Shown here: positions 1 through 9,037 of the stretch, piece by piece
Position numbering within the stretch: the stretch's first letter is position 1
How the letters are laid out: the number at the start of each line of letters is the position of its first letter
Assembly: GCF_017813355.1 (NCBI RefSeq)
Contig: NZ_JAGIYZ010000002.1
Span: 62,001 to 126,000, forward strand
Direction: 5' to 3'
DNA length: 64,000 nt
Origin: Roseomonas nitratireducens
GTDB lineage: Bacteria > Pseudomonadota > Alphaproteobacteria > Acetobacterales > Acetobacteraceae
Position numbers and translations under genes: made by a program
The notes under the pieces: generated by a model
Told to the model about the DNA's origin: nothing
Database searches by the model: none
The model's input: the letters and a program-made list of their open reading frames with translations, nothing else

Positions 1-106
1 TTGCGAGGATGCTCGCAGCGTGGCGGTCGCGCCGTCAACCGGGGCGCCTTGCGCCATGCGGTCGGCGCGGCCACGCTGCCCGGCAAGCAAGGAATGGAGG
101 AACGCC
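1..106. other. left edge, no supported gene
   Basis: All three forward frames are open here, as expected at this GC content, and none gives a recognisable protein. One frame ends in a TGA that overlaps the ATG of the next gene, so the tail of an upstream co-transcribed gene is possible but cannot be shown. A GGAGG ribosome-binding site for the next gene lies near 95-99. Confidence 0.4.
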
Positions 107-1459
107 ATGACCACCCGCGCGCTTGCGGAGTTCGTCGCCGCGCTGAAACCGGAGACGCTGCCACCCGTGGTGATGGCGCAGGCGGCGCGCGTCGTGCTCG
201 ACGCGGTGGGCTGCGCCGTCGCGGCCTGGACGGAGGATGCGGAAAAGTCGCGTGTGGCGCGGGAGATCGCCGCGCTCTATCCGGCGAGCCCCGGCGCGTG
301 CGTGATCGGCGCGCCGGGCGTGTCCGCGCAGCCGGCCTTCGCGGCGCTCGCCAACGGCATCCTCGTGAATGCGGCGGACAATGACGACACGCACAAGCGC
401 GCGCTGCTGCATGTGGGATCGGTCGTGGTGCCCGCCGCCTTGGCGCTGGCGCAGACGCGTGGCCTGACGGGCCGCGCCATGCTCGCCGCGCTCGTCGCGG
501 GCTATGAGGTCGCGGTGCGCGTCGGCATGGCGGTGATGCCGACGCATTACCGCTTCTGGCATTCCACCGCGACGAACGGCACCTTCGGCGGCGCGGCGAC
601 GGCGGCGCATGCGATGGGCCTCGATGCCGATGGCGTGCAGCGCGCGCTGGGCCTGGCCGGGACGCAGGCGGCCGGGCTCAACACCTTCTTCGAATCCGGC
701 GACATGACCAAGAGCCTGCATCCCGGCAAAGCGGCGCTGAACGGCGTGCTCTCGGCGCAGCTCGCAGCGCTGGGCATGACCTCGCCGCCCGGCATCCTCG
801 AACACCCCAAGGGCTATCTCGCGGCCTTCTCGCTCGACCCAAAGGAGGCGGCGCTGACCGACGGGCTCGGCACGACGTGGGAGATCCTGCAGAACGGCTT
901 CAAGTTCTTCCCCTCGATCCTCGCGAGCCATTCGCCCATCCAGGCGACGCTCGCGATCGTCGCGAAGCACCGTCCGGACCCGGCGCGCATCGCGCGCATC
1001 GTGAACGAGACCTACGAGACGGTGCGCACGCATTTCTCGAACAAGGAGGTCGCCTCGGTCATGGCGGCGCGCGTCTCGGTGCCCTACTGCATCGCCGCCG
1101 CCGCCGTGGATGGGCGGCTGACCCAGGCGCAGTTCGCGCCGGCCCGCATCGCCGACCCGCTGATGCGTCGGGTGCTGGAGCGCACCGAGGTGGTCGCCGA
1201 TCCGGAGCTGAACCGCCTTTATCCCGCGAATTTCCCGGCACGCGTCACCATCACGATGGAGGACGGGCAGTCCTTCCAGGAGACGGTGATGCTGCCCAAG
1301 GGCGATCCCGGCGCGCCGCTCTCGGATGCGGAGCTGGAGGACAAGTTCCGCGGCAATGTGGAACCGGTCGTCGGCGCCGAGCGGGCGACGCGCCTGCGCG
1401 ACGCGATCCTGCGCTTGGCGGAAGGCGGGACGGTCGCGGACGTCTCGGCGCTGGTCTAG
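107..1459 (+). CDS. MmgE/PrpD family protein (2-methylcitrate dehydratase-like)
   Basis: A 450-residue soluble protein of the MmgE/PrpD family, which includes 2-methylcitrate dehydratase, cis-aconitate decarboxylase and iminodisuccinate epimerase. Seen: the opening ALAEFVAAL, a DAVGC segment near residue 35, an ADNDDTH motif near 90 and the FKFFPS-type segment near 265, all usual for the family; length is normal. The ATG at 107 is chosen over upstream starts because a GGAGG lies 8-12 bases before it and the protein then begins like its relatives. No prpB or prpC is nearby, so a methylcitrate role is not supported. It is more likely a dehydratase or epimerase for a hydroxy-acid in the adjacent catabolic locus. 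Its TAG stop shares a CTAG with the convergent gene. Confidence 0.85.
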   Translation: MTTRALAEFVAALKPETLPPVVMAQAARVVLDAVGCAVAAWTEDAEKSRVAREIAALYPASPGACVIGAPGVSAQPAFAALANGILVNAADNDDTHKRALLHVGSVVVPAALALAQTRGLTGRAMLAALVAGYEVAVRVGMAVMPTHYRFWHSTATNGTFGGAATAAHAMGLDADGVQRALGLAGTQAAGLNTFFESGDMTKSLHPGKAALNGVLSAQLAALGMTSPPGILEHPKGYLAAFSLDPKEAALTDGLGTTWEILQNGFKFFPSILASHSPIQATLAIVAKHRPDPARIARIVNETYETVRTHFSNKEVASVMAARVSVPYCIAAAAVDGRLTQAQFAPARIADPLMRRVLERTEVVADPELNRLYPANFPARVTITMEDGQSFQETVMLPKGDPGAPLSDAELEDKFRGNVEPVVGAERATRLRDAILRLAEGGTVADVSALV

Positions 1460-1941
1460 CCGAGCCGGTCGCGGATGCGGGCGATGCCGGCCTCGGCGCA
1501 TTGGTCGTCGAGGTTGCCGCCCGGCGCGCCGCCGACGCCGATCGCGCCGACCACCTCGTCACCCACCCGGATCGGCAGGCCGCCGCCGACGACGAGGAAG
1601 CCCTCGATGTCCGGCAGCCGTGCCGCGCCGGGGTTGGTCCGCACCGTCTCCAGGATCTGGCTGGTGCCGGCGCGCATGCTTGCCGAGGTATAGGCCTTGG
1701 CGCGTGCCGAGGCGACGGTGTGCGGCCCGGCGCCATCGGCGCGCAGCAGGGCGCGCAGGATGCCGGAGCGGTCGACCACGGCGGCGGTGACGCGATGGCC
1801 GCGCCCGGCGCAGGCCTCGACCGCTGCGGCGACGGCCTCATGCGCGAGCGCGGCGCTGAGCGTGCGTTCGGTCACCAGCCCCTGCGCCAGGGCAGGCGGC
1901 GCGGCGAGGGCAAGGCTGGCAAGCAGGAGAAGGCGGCGCAT
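1456..1941 (-). CDS. secreted HbpS/GlcG-like protein
   Basis: A 161-residue protein starting with a clear signal peptide (MRRLLLLASLALAAPPALAQ) and followed by one heme-degrading/HbpS-like domain (Pfam PF03928 type). Typical segments are AAVVDRSGILRALLR, a KAYTSASM stretch and GGGLPI near the C terminus. Family members bind heme or corrinoids (HbpS) or sit in glycolate loci (GlcG); the substrate here is unknown. The upstream Met six codons earlier would place charged residues before the signal peptide, so 1941 is preferred. It is last in a minus-strand set with the amidohydrolase and the FAD oxidoreductase, and its stop overlaps that of the MmgE/PrpD gene by 4 bases. Confidence 0.8.
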   Translation of the reverse strand: MRRLLLLASLALAAPPALAQGLVTERTLSAALAHEAVAAAVEACAGRGHRVTAAVVDRSGILRALLRADGAGPHTVASARAKAYTSASMRAGTSQILETVRTNPGAARLPDIEGFLVVGGGLPIRVGDEVVGAIGVGGAPGGNLDDQCAEAGIARIRDRLG

Positions 1942-2007
1942 GGCGGGATCTTTCGGCAAAGCGTGCCCGCCTGTGTCGCATGGCGCGTGGCCGCCGGGGA
2001 AGGGGGC

Positions 2008-3627
2008 TCAGGCGCGATGGCGGATGACGCCGCCGACGACGGTCGCGCGCACCTGTGCCTGCCGGATCGCGGCCGGATCGCCGCCGAGGATGTCCGTGTC
2101 CAGCACCGCGAGGTCAGCGAGCTTGCCGATCTCGAGGCTGCCTTTCTCCTGCTCCTCCCGCTGCGCCCAGGCACCCAGGGTTGTGTAGGCGGCCAGCGCC
2201 TCGCGCGGCGTCACCGCCTCATGCGCGTCGAGCTCCGCGCCGCTGGCGGTCCGTCGCGTCACCATCGCGCCGAGCGCGGTGAAGGGGTTGACCCGGCAGA
2301 CGGCGAAATCCGAATGGCCGGGCGCGGGGATGCCGGCATCGATCAGGCTGCGATGCGGCCACATGTGGCGCATGGCGGCCTGGCCGCGATTGGCGACATA
2401 GGCTTCCCCGAGCTCGTCCATGAAGCCGGTGGCGGAGGAATCGACGAAGCCGCCGCGCTTGAGCCGCGCGAGGATGGGCGGCGTGACGTAGCAGCAATGC
2501 TCGACCCGCATGCGGTGGTCCGAGACGGGATGGGCGGCGAGCGCCGCTTCCATCACGTCCAGCGCGAAGTCGATGCCGCGGTCCCCCACGCCTTCGATCA
2601 TCACCTGCAGGCCGGCCTTGTGGGCCGCCGTCGCGCGCGCCGTCAGGTCGTCCTTCTCGTACAGCAGCATGCCCGTGTTCGGCACGGGTTCCCCGGGCAC
2701 CGGGGTGCCGATGTAGGGGTCCCAGTAGGCCGCGGTGCGGCCGGAGGTGGAGCAGTCCGGGCACCATTCCACGCCGATCAGCCGGAGCCATTCGTCGCCG
2801 AAGCCGGAGCGGATGCCCGCGCCGATCAGGTGCGGGATCAGCGGTTCGTCACGGCCGCTCGCGATGATGCCCATGCGCATCCGCCAGCGCCCGTCGCGCC
2901 GCATCGCCTGGTAGGCGCGGATGGCCTTGGAGGGCGTGAGGGAATTGGCGACCGAGGTGATGCCCCAGCGCAGGCATTCGTCCTGCACCTGCTCCATGCC
3001 TTCGGCGATATCGGACTCGCTGTCGGCGCCGTGGACGGCATTGAGGAAGATATGCGCCGCGGTCTCCCGCACCAGGCCGGTGAAGGCGCCGGTCGCGGGG
3101 TCGCGGTCGAAGGCGCCGAAGGGCGGGTCGGCGGCGTCGGCGGGCACGCCGCAGGCGGCGAAGGCGGCGCGGTTGGCGAGGCCGAGATGCCCGTCCGTGC
3201 GCAGGATGAAGACCGGATGCCCCGCGCTCGCCGCGTCCAGGTCGTCCAGCGTCGGATAGCCGCCGGAGGCGCGCTCGTTCAGCCGGTAGAAGGCGCCCCA
3301 GCGGCCGGGCGGCAGGGCCTCGCACACCCGGCGGATGGTGCCGAGCAGCTCCTCGCGCGTCCTCACCCGGTCGGGGGAGACGAGCGTCCAGCTGCGCAGC
3401 CGGACCGCATAGGCGTCCGGATGCGCGTGGCTGTCGACGATGCCGGGGATGACCCGGTGGCCCTCGGCGTCCAGCACGGTGGTGCCGGGGCCGACGTGGT
3501 CGCGCATGGCGGCGCTGCTGCCGATGGCGACGATGCGCCCGCCATGGGCGGCGAGCGCCTCGGCCTCGCTCCCCGTCGTATCCATCGTGGCGACGCGGCC
3601 GTTGAGCAGGACGAAATCGGCGTTCAT
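2008..3627 (-). CDS. YtcJ-like amidohydrolase (amidohydrolase family 3)
   Basis: A 539-residue metal-dependent hydrolase of the YtcJ/Amidohydro_3 group. Seen: an N-terminal beta-sandwich strand (MNADFVLLNGRVATMD), the metal-binding VDSHAHPD motif near residue 66, HGADSESD- and MRVEHCCY-type segments further on, a late PGHSDFAV motif carrying the catalytic Asp, and a final LADLAVLD strand. Length is typical. Relatives hydrolyse amides or imides of uncertain identity and it carries no signal peptide. Its ATG overlaps the stop of the FAD oxidoreductase (TGA/ATG, 4 bases), so the two are translated together. The pairing suggests that an amine or amide is processed by both. Confidence 0.85.
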   Translation of the reverse strand: MNADFVLLNGRVATMDTTGSEAEALAAHGGRIVAIGSSAAMRDHVGPGTTVLDAEGHRVIPGIVDSHAHPDAYAVRLRSWTLVSPDRVRTREELLGTIRRVCEALPPGRWGAFYRLNERASGGYPTLDDLDAASAGHPVFILRTDGHLGLANRAAFAACGVPADAADPPFGAFDRDPATGAFTGLVRETAAHIFLNAVHGADSESDIAEGMEQVQDECLRWGITSVANSLTPSKAIRAYQAMRRDGRWRMRMGIIASGRDEPLIPHLIGAGIRSGFGDEWLRLIGVEWCPDCSTSGRTAAYWDPYIGTPVPGEPVPNTGMLLYEKDDLTARATAAHKAGLQVMIEGVGDRGIDFALDVMEAALAAHPVSDHRMRVEHCCYVTPPILARLKRGGFVDSSATGFMDELGEAYVANRGQAAMRHMWPHRSLIDAGIPAPGHSDFAVCRVNPFTALGAMVTRRTASGAELDAHEAVTPREALAAYTTLGAWAQREEQEKGSLEIGKLADLAVLDTDILGGDPAAIRQAQVRATVVGGVIRHRA

Positions 3628-4952
3628 GCGGCCACCCGGTCGATATGGTCGCGCAGCCGGTACCAGCCGCCGACGATGGGAAGGAACCAGTTCGGATTGC
3701 CGTTGTAGAGCGGCGGCGCGGGGAAGGTCAGCCCGTCCAGCGCGAAGGGTTCGTTCTCCGCGCCCGCGATCTTCAGCGCGGCGCGATGGCCGAGCCAGGT
3801 CGCCATCGCCACGCCCGATCCCTGGCAGCCCGCGGCGTAGTGGATGCCGTCCTGCACGCCGATATGCGGCAGGAAGTCGAAGGTGAAGGCGACGTTGCCG
3901 GTCCAGGCGTGGGTGATCTGCGCCTCCTTCAACTCGGGAAACACCGCCGTCATGAAGCCGTGCAGCACGGGCGCGGCGGTTTCGGGCGGGGTGGGCCCGA
4001 AGCTCGCCCGCCCGCCCCAGAGCACGCGGTTGCCGTAGGGGGATGGGCGGAAATAGTTCAGCACGCGCTTGGTGTCGCTGATCATGCGCCGGCCGGGGAA
4101 CAGCCGGTCCATCGTCTCGGCCGGCAGTTCCTCGGTCGCGATGATGTAGGAGCCGACCGGGATCATGCGGCGCGCGAGCCAGGGCAGGGCGGCATTGCCG
4201 TGCGCGTCGCGGGAATAGCCGTTGGTCGCGACCAGCACTGCATCCGCGCGCATCTGGCCGCGGTCGGTGGTCAGGCGGAATCCCGCGCCATCATGCCTAA
4301 TGCCGCCGACGCGCACGCCGTCGACCAGCCGGGCGCCTGCGCGTTCGGCGGCCTCCGCGAGGCCGCGCGCATACTTGCCGGGATGCAGGCTGCCCGACGC
4401 GTCGGCGAGCATGCCGCCGTGGTAGTGGTCGCTGCCCAGCGCCTCCCGCTGCCGCTCGCGCGGGAGCATGCGGGTCGGCAGGCCGGTGACCTCCGCGATG
4501 AAGTCGGCCTTCGCCGCCAGCGCGTCGTAGTGCTTGCGCGTCCAGGCCGGGACGAAGCGGCCGCAGCGGACATAGTCGCAGTCGATCGCCTCCCGCGCGA
4601 TCGTCTCCTCGATGAACGGAAAGGATGCGGCGGCGGCGGCGGCGATGGCGCGGGCCTTGTCGGCCCCATGCGCCTTCTCGAGCGCGCCTGAGGCGACCTT
4701 CAGCCCGCCCGAGACCATGCCTCCGTTGCGGGAGGAGGCGCCCCAGCCGATCCGCTCGGCATCCAGCACGGCGACGTCATGGCCCAGGCGGCGAAGCGTC
4801 AGCGCGGCGGACAGGCCTGCATAGCCGCCGCCCACGATCGCGACGCCGGCATGGTCCGGCAGCGCGCTGTCGCGCTGGGGCGGCTCCGCCGCATCCCACC
4901 ACCAGGGCGCCGTCTTGAAGCCGGAAGCGAATATCCCTGTCGCGAGGGTCAT
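3624..4952 (-). CDS. FAD-dependent amine/amino-acid oxidoreductase (PuuB/DadA-like)
   Basis: A 442-residue protein of the DAO family. A GxGxxG FAD-binding loop (IVGGGYAGLSAAL) lies near residues 39-51, followed by the acidic VLDAERIGWGASSRNGG segment usual in gamma-glutamylputrescine oxidase and related enzymes. The C-terminal segment GCQGSGVAMATWLG carries the second FAD contact. These enzymes oxidise secondary or primary amines with oxygen or quinone, giving an aldehyde and ammonia or an amine. It is the first gene of a minus-strand set (with amidohydrolase and HbpS-like protein) and diverges, across 157 bases, from an operon with a polyamine-type ABC transporter. An amine substrate is therefore plausible; the exact substrate is unknown. 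Confidence 0.85.
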   Translation of the reverse strand: MTLATGIFASGFKTAPWWWDAAEPPQRDSALPDHAGVAIVGGGYAGLSAALTLRRLGHDVAVLDAERIGWGASSRNGGMVSGGLKVASGALEKAHGADKARAIAAAAAASFPFIEETIAREAIDCDYVRCGRFVPAWTRKHYDALAAKADFIAEVTGLPTRMLPRERQREALGSDHYHGGMLADASGSLHPGKYARGLAEAAERAGARLVDGVRVGGIRHDGAGFRLTTDRGQMRADAVLVATNGYSRDAHGNAALPWLARRMIPVGSYIIATEELPAETMDRLFPGRRMISDTKRVLNYFRPSPYGNRVLWGGRASFGPTPPETAAPVLHGFMTAVFPELKEAQITHAWTGNVAFTFDFLPHIGVQDGIHYAAGCQGSGVAMATWLGHRAALKIAGAENEPFALDGLTFPAPPLYNGNPNWFLPIVGGWYRLRDHIDRVAA

Positions 4953-5109
4953 TGCCGGATCATCCTGCCCATGGTCAGATTTCGCCGGGAGAGTTCACGC
5001 CGGCGCATCGGCCATCGCAAGTGGGGATGCCACGGCGGGGCATGGCGACGTGCCCGTCAGGCATCGGCCGGCGCCCCCTGGCGTCCGGGCAGGGTGAGGA
5101 GAGACGGTG
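4953..5109. promoter_or_regulatory. divergent intergenic region
   Basis: This 157-base spacer separates the FAD oxidoreductase gene (minus) from the ABC transporter operon (plus) and must hold promoters for both. I see no convincing -35/-10 pair or clear operator palindrome. The sequence GGTGAGGAG just before 5107 is the ribosome-binding site of the binding-protein gene. Confidence 0.35.
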
Positions 5110-6219
5110 ATGCAGACCTTCCAGCAGGATTGCGTGGACCTCGCGGTGCGGAAGTACCGGCGCGGGGAGATCGGGCGGCGCGGACTGCTCGCGGCGCTCT
5201 CGGCGCTCGGCGCGGTACCCATGCTGGGGGGCGATGCGGCGGCGCAGGCGGCCCGGCAACTCGTGATGGTGAACTGGGGCGGCATCGCCAACCAGGGCTT
5301 CGGCCGCTTCTACGGCGAGCCCTTCATGGCCGCGAACCAGGGCGTGACGGTGGTGCAGGACAGCACCGGCCCCTCGGCTGGCCGCATCCGATCGATGGTG
5401 GAAAGCGGTCGCGTCACCTGGGACCTGTGCGATTCCTCGGCGTCCTCCTCTAACCTGCTCGGGCGGCAGAACCTGCTGACGCGCGTCGACTATTCCATCG
5501 TGAAGCGGGAGGACACGCTGCCGGTGGGCTTCGCCCTGGAATACGGCGCGGCGCCCTATTCCTTCAGCAGCGTGCTCGCCTATGACAGCTCGAAGTTCCC
5601 GCAGGGCGGGCCGACCTCCTGGGCGGATTTCTGGGACCTGCGGCGCTTCCCCGGTACGCGGCTGATGCGGCGCGACGCGCTCGCGACGCTGGACGCGGCG
5701 CAGATGGCGCTCGGCAAGGATCCGGCGAACCTCTACCCGCTCGACATCCGCGCCTGCCTGCGCAAGGTGGCCGAGCTGCGTCGCAACGCCGTCTACTGGA
5801 ACAGCGGCAGCGAGAGCGAGCAGTTCCTCCGCACCGGCGAGGCGGTGATGGGCCAGATCTGGCACACGCGCGCGACGGTGCTGGAGCGTGAATCGAACGG
5901 CCGGATCAAGTTCATCTGGCCGCAGGGCCTGCTGCAGGCAGGCATCTTCGTCATGCCGCGCGGCAATCCGGGTGGCGAACTGGCGCAACGCCTGCTCGCC
6001 TCCATGCTCGCGAACCCGGAACCGCAGGTCGGGCTGCTGACGCTGCTCGGCAACGGTCCAACCAATCCGCGCGCGGCCGCGATGGTCCCGCAGGAGCTTC
6101 GCCGGAACAACCCGACCGATCCGGAGAATGCGCGGGTGCAGGTGGTGCTGGACGGCAACTGGTGGGGCCAGAACTACCAGCAGGCCAATGCGGACTTCAT
6201 CGACACCATCACGGGCTGA
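5110..6219 (+). CDS. polyamine-type ABC transporter substrate-binding protein
   Basis: A periplasmic binding protein of about 369 residues (PotD-like, extracellular solute-binding family). The N terminus has a twin-arginine-like signal (IGRRGLLAALSALGAVP) ending at an AQA cleavage region near residue 45, so export by Tat is likely. The mature part starts LVMVNWGGIANQGF, a form usual for spermidine/putrescine and related organic-cation receptors. A GTG at 5107 directly before the ATG is an equally good start. It is first in a seven-gene operon whose ATPase and two permeases follow after two metabolic genes. The PotD-like sorting suggests a polyamine, guanidino or similar cationic ligand, but the binding residues were not traced. 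Confidence 0.85.
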   Translation: MQTFQQDCVDLAVRKYRRGEIGRRGLLAALSALGAVPMLGGDAAAQAARQLVMVNWGGIANQGFGRFYGEPFMAANQGVTVVQDSTGPSAGRIRSMVESGRVTWDLCDSSASSSNLLGRQNLLTRVDYSIVKREDTLPVGFALEYGAAPYSFSSVLAYDSSKFPQGGPTSWADFWDLRRFPGTRLMRRDALATLDAAQMALGKDPANLYPLDIRACLRKVAELRRNAVYWNSGSESEQFLRTGEAVMGQIWHTRATVLERESNGRIKFIWPQGLLQAGIFVMPRGNPGGELAQRLLASMLANPEPQVGLLTLLGNGPTNPRAAAMVPQELRRNNPTDPENARVQVVLDGNWWGQNYQQANADFIDTITG

Positions 6220-6228
6220 TCCGTCCCC

Positions 6229-7167
6229 GTGATCCTGCTGGTGAAGTCGGGGGGCGAGGGCGCCCTCCCCGAATGGAAGGCGCATTTCGCCGAATTCGCG
6301 CCCGGGCTCGAGTTGCGTTGGTGGGACGACCCGGCGCTCGACCCCGAAGCGGTGGATTTCGCGCTGGTGTGGGACCCGGAACCCGGGCGGCTCGCGCGGT
6401 TTCCACGCCTGCGCGCGATCTTCGGCTCGGGCGCGGGGGTGGACCTCATCACGGCCGATCCCGGCCTGCCGCGCCACGTGCCGCTGGTGCGCTGCGTGCC
6501 GCCGGAAGCGACGCAGCGCATGGGCGAATTCGTCTGCTGGGCGGTGCTGTCGCTGAGCCGCGACGCTCGGCGCATGGCGATAGCGCAGGCACGCGCGACC
6601 TGGGACTACTTCGAGGCGCCCTTCGCCGCGGCCGAACGGACCGTCGGCATCATGGGCCTCGGCGCCATGGGGCAGCGTGCGGCGGAGATGCTGCGCGGCC
6701 TCGGGGTGCCGGTCATCGGCTGGTCGCGCACGCCCAAGGAATTGCCGGGCATCGAGACCTTCGCCGGGGCCGCGGGGCGCGACGCCTTCCTCGCGCGGAG
6801 CGAGGTCCTGGTCTGCCTGCTGCCGGCGACGCCGGAGACGCAGGGCATCCTCGCCGCGCCGCTGCTGGCGCGCCTGCCGCGCGGCGCGGGCCTGGTGCAG
6901 GTCGGGCGCGGCGCGCAGCAGGTGCTGCCGGACATCATCGCGGCGCTCGACGAGGGGCAGTTGTCGGGCGCCGTGATCGATGTGTTCGAGCCGGAGCCGT
7001 TGCCGCCTGAAAGCCTCGCCTGGACGCATCCCAGGATCATCGTCACGCCCCATGTCGGCAGCCTGCCGAACCGGCGGGAAAGGGCGCGCTACGTCGCCGA
7101 CTGCATCGCGCGCGTGACGCGCGGCGAGGCCCTGCCCAACCTATACGATCCAGCGCGAGGCTATTGA
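6229..7167 (+). CDS. D-2-hydroxyacid dehydrogenase (glyoxylate/hydroxypyruvate reductase A-like)
   Basis: A 312-residue NAD(P)-dependent D-isomer-specific 2-hydroxyacid dehydrogenase close to GhrA. Seen: a dinucleotide-binding loop GIMGLGAMGQRAAEML (about residues 141-156), a VQVGRGAQ segment with the substrate-binding Arg, then VIDVFEPEPLP carrying the catalytic Glu and THPRIIVTPHVGS carrying the catalytic His. The start is GTG at 6229, nine bases after the binding-protein stop; no ATG fits. It probably reduces glyoxylate, hydroxypyruvate or another 2-oxoacid formed from the imported compound. Placement inside a transporter operon, rather than with glyoxylate genes, suggests a pathway-specific role. 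Confidence 0.85.
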   Translation: MILLVKSGGEGALPEWKAHFAEFAPGLELRWWDDPALDPEAVDFALVWDPEPGRLARFPRLRAIFGSGAGVDLITADPGLPRHVPLVRCVPPEATQRMGEFVCWAVLSLSRDARRMAIAQARATWDYFEAPFAAAERTVGIMGLGAMGQRAAEMLRGLGVPVIGWSRTPKELPGIETFAGAAGRDAFLARSEVLVCLLPATPETQGILAAPLLARLPRGAGLVQVGRGAQQVLPDIIAALDEGQLSGAVIDVFEPEPLPPESLAWTHPRIIVTPHVGSLPNRRERARYVADCIARVTRGEALPNLYDPARGY

Positions 7168-7937
7168 TGCCCCTGCCGCCCCCGCCGATCCGCCCCGACC
7201 CCGACCGCACTCCGACCGAGCGGGAGGTGCGGGAGGACCTCGCCGCCGCCTATCGCCTGGTTGCCCTGTTCGGCATGACCGACCTGGTCTTCACCCATCT
7301 CTCGGCACGCCTGCCGGGGGAAGGGCACCGTTTCCTTGTGAACCCCTACGGCATGCTGTTCGAGGAGATCACGGCGAGCAGCCTTGTGGTCGTCGACGCC
7401 GATGGCGAGCCGATGCAGGAGACGGCCTGGCCGGTGAACCCCGCCGGCTTCGTCATCCACTCCGCGGTCCATCGCGGGCGCGACGACGCGATGTGCGTCA
7501 TGCACACCCATACGCTGGCCGGCATGGCGGTGGCGGCGCAGACTGGCGGGCTGCTGCCGCTGAACCAGATGAGCATCGAGTTCGACGGCCGCGTCGCGAT
7601 CCACGACTACGAGGGCATCGCGGCGGACGACAACCTGTCCGAGCGCGAGCGCCTCGTGCGCGACCTGGGCGACAAGCCCTGCATGATCCTGCGCCATCAC
7701 GGGACGCTCACGGTGGGCCGCACGGTCGCCGAGGCCTTCTACTGGATGTACTACCTGGAACAGGCCTGCCGCATCCAACTCGCGGCGCAGTCTTCCGGCG
7801 TGCCTTTGTCGATGCCGCCCGCACCCGTCGTTCGCCGCGCGCGCGACCAGTTCGGGGAGGGGCCGACCAAGGGTTGGCTGCCCTGGCAAGCGCTGCGGCG
7901 AAAGCTCGATCGCGAGCAGCCGGACTACCGGGCATGA
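7167..7937 (+). CDS. class II aldolase/adducin family protein
   Basis: A 256-residue class II aldolase/adducin domain protein. Seen: the N-terminal LAAAYRLVALFGMTDLVFTHLSAR, the VNPYGMLFEEITAS phosphate/substrate-loop region, and zinc-ligand histidines in MHTHTLAGMAV and LRHHGTLTVG. Length matches the stand-alone L-fuculose-phosphate-aldolase-like proteins seen in many proteobacterial ABC operons, whose substrates are mostly unknown. Its ATG overlaps the upstream TGA, and its own stop overlaps the ATPase start (ATGA). It may cleave or decarboxylate a hydroxyacid intermediate together with the preceding dehydrogenase; this is inference. Confidence 0.85.
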   Translation: MPLPPPPIRPDPDRTPTEREVREDLAAAYRLVALFGMTDLVFTHLSARLPGEGHRFLVNPYGMLFEEITASSLVVVDADGEPMQETAWPVNPAGFVIHSAVHRGRDDAMCVMHTHTLAGMAVAAQTGGLLPLNQMSIEFDGRVAIHDYEGIAADDNLSERERLVRDLGDKPCMILRHHGTLTVGRTVAEAFYWMYYLEQACRIQLAAQSSGVPLSMPPAPVVRRARDQFGEGPTKGWLPWQALRRKLDREQPDYRA

Positions 7938-9037
7938 GCGATCCCGGCGGCCATGCGCTCGCGCTCAGCGGCCTGACCAAGCGCTACGGCGACTTCACCG
8001 CGGTGGACAAGGTCAGCCTCGATGTCGCGAGTGGGGAGTTCCTGACGCTGCTCGGCCCGTCGGGCTCCGGCAAGACGACGATCCTGATGGCGGTGGCCGG
8101 CTTCGTCGCGCCCAGCGAGGGGGCGATCCTGCTCGACGGGCGCGACATCACGCCCCTGCCGCCGGAAAGGCGCGACTTCGGGATGGTGTTCCAGGGCTAC
8201 GCCCTGTTTCCCCACATGACGGTGGCCGAGAACGTCGCTTTCCCCTTACGCGTGCGCGGCCTTTCGCGCGCCGACCGCGATGCGAAGGTGCGCGCGGCGC
8301 TCGACCTCGTGCAACTCGGCTACTTCGCCGACCGGCTGCCCAAGCAGTTGTCCGGCGGGCAGCAGCAGCGCGTCGCCCTGGCCAGGGCGCTCGTCTTCGA
8401 CCCCAACCTGCTGCTGCTGGACGAACCGCTCTCCGCCCTGGACAAGAAGCTGCGGGCCGAGCTGCAGGAGGAGTTGAAGGCGCTGCACCGCCGCGTCGGG
8501 CGCACCTTCATCAACGTGACGCATGACCAGGAGGAGGCGCTGTCGCTGTCCGACCGCATCGCCATCCTCAACCACGGCAAGCTCGTGCAGGCCGGCGCGC
8601 CGACTGACCTCTACGAGCGGCCACGCACGCGCTTCGTGGCGGATTTCCTCGGCAAGTCGAACTTTCTCGAGGGCGATGTGCGCGCGGTCGTGCCGGGCGG
8701 CTTCGCGCTCGAGGCGGGTGGAACGCATGTGGTCGTGGCCATGCCGCCGGGCATCGACGCGCCGCGCGCCGGCGGGCGCTGCGTCGTCTCACTGCGGCCA
8801 GAGAAGGTTTCGCTGCTGCTCGATGGCGAGACCGCCGACAACACGGTGATCGGGCGCATCGCCGGCTTCGCCTATCTCGGTGCCGGCTTCGCCCTGCGCG
8901 TCGACGTGCCGGGCCTGGGCGAACTGCGCGCGACGCTGCCGGCGTGGAAGGCGCCGATCGCGCCGGCGGAAGGGCTGACGATCCGCCTCGGCTGGGCAGC
9001 GGAAGCCGCGGTGGCGGTCGAGGAGGACGCCGCGTGA
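7934..9037 (+). CDS. polyamine-type ABC transporter ATP-binding protein (PotA-like)
   Basis: A 367-residue ABC ATPase. Walker A is GPSGSGKTT (about residues 40-48), the Q-loop is MVFQGYALFP, the signature is LSGGQQQR, Walker B is LLLLDEPLSALD and the switch His is in THDQEEAL. A C-terminal TOBE-type domain (about 280-365) is typical of the spermidine/putrescine and iron/phosphonate importers. It drives uptake through the two permeases that follow, with which it overlaps by 4 bases (GTGA). The ATG at 7934 is chosen because it couples to the aldolase stop and starts just before the usual LALSGLTKRYGDF opening. Confidence 0.93.
   Translation: MSDPGGHALALSGLTKRYGDFTAVDKVSLDVASGEFLTLLGPSGSGKTTILMAVAGFVAPSEGAILLDGRDITPLPPERRDFGMVFQGYALFPHMTVAENVAFPLRVRGLSRADRDAKVRAALDLVQLGYFADRLPKQLSGGQQQRVALARALVFDPNLLLLDEPLSALDKKLRAELQEELKALHRRVGRTFINVTHDQEEALSLSDRIAILNHGKLVQAGAPTDLYERPRTRFVADFLGKSNFLEGDVRAVVPGGFALEAGGTHVVVAMPPGIDAPRAGGRCVVSLRPEKVSLLLDGETADNTVIGRIAGFAYLGAGFALRVDVPGLGELRATLPAWKAPIAPAEGLTIRLGWAAEAAVAVEEDAA

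Noticed and set aside
1-384. Open frame of 127 codons at the left edge
   Set aside because: It overlaps the clear MmgE/PrpD gene in another frame and its translation is Arg/Gly-rich.
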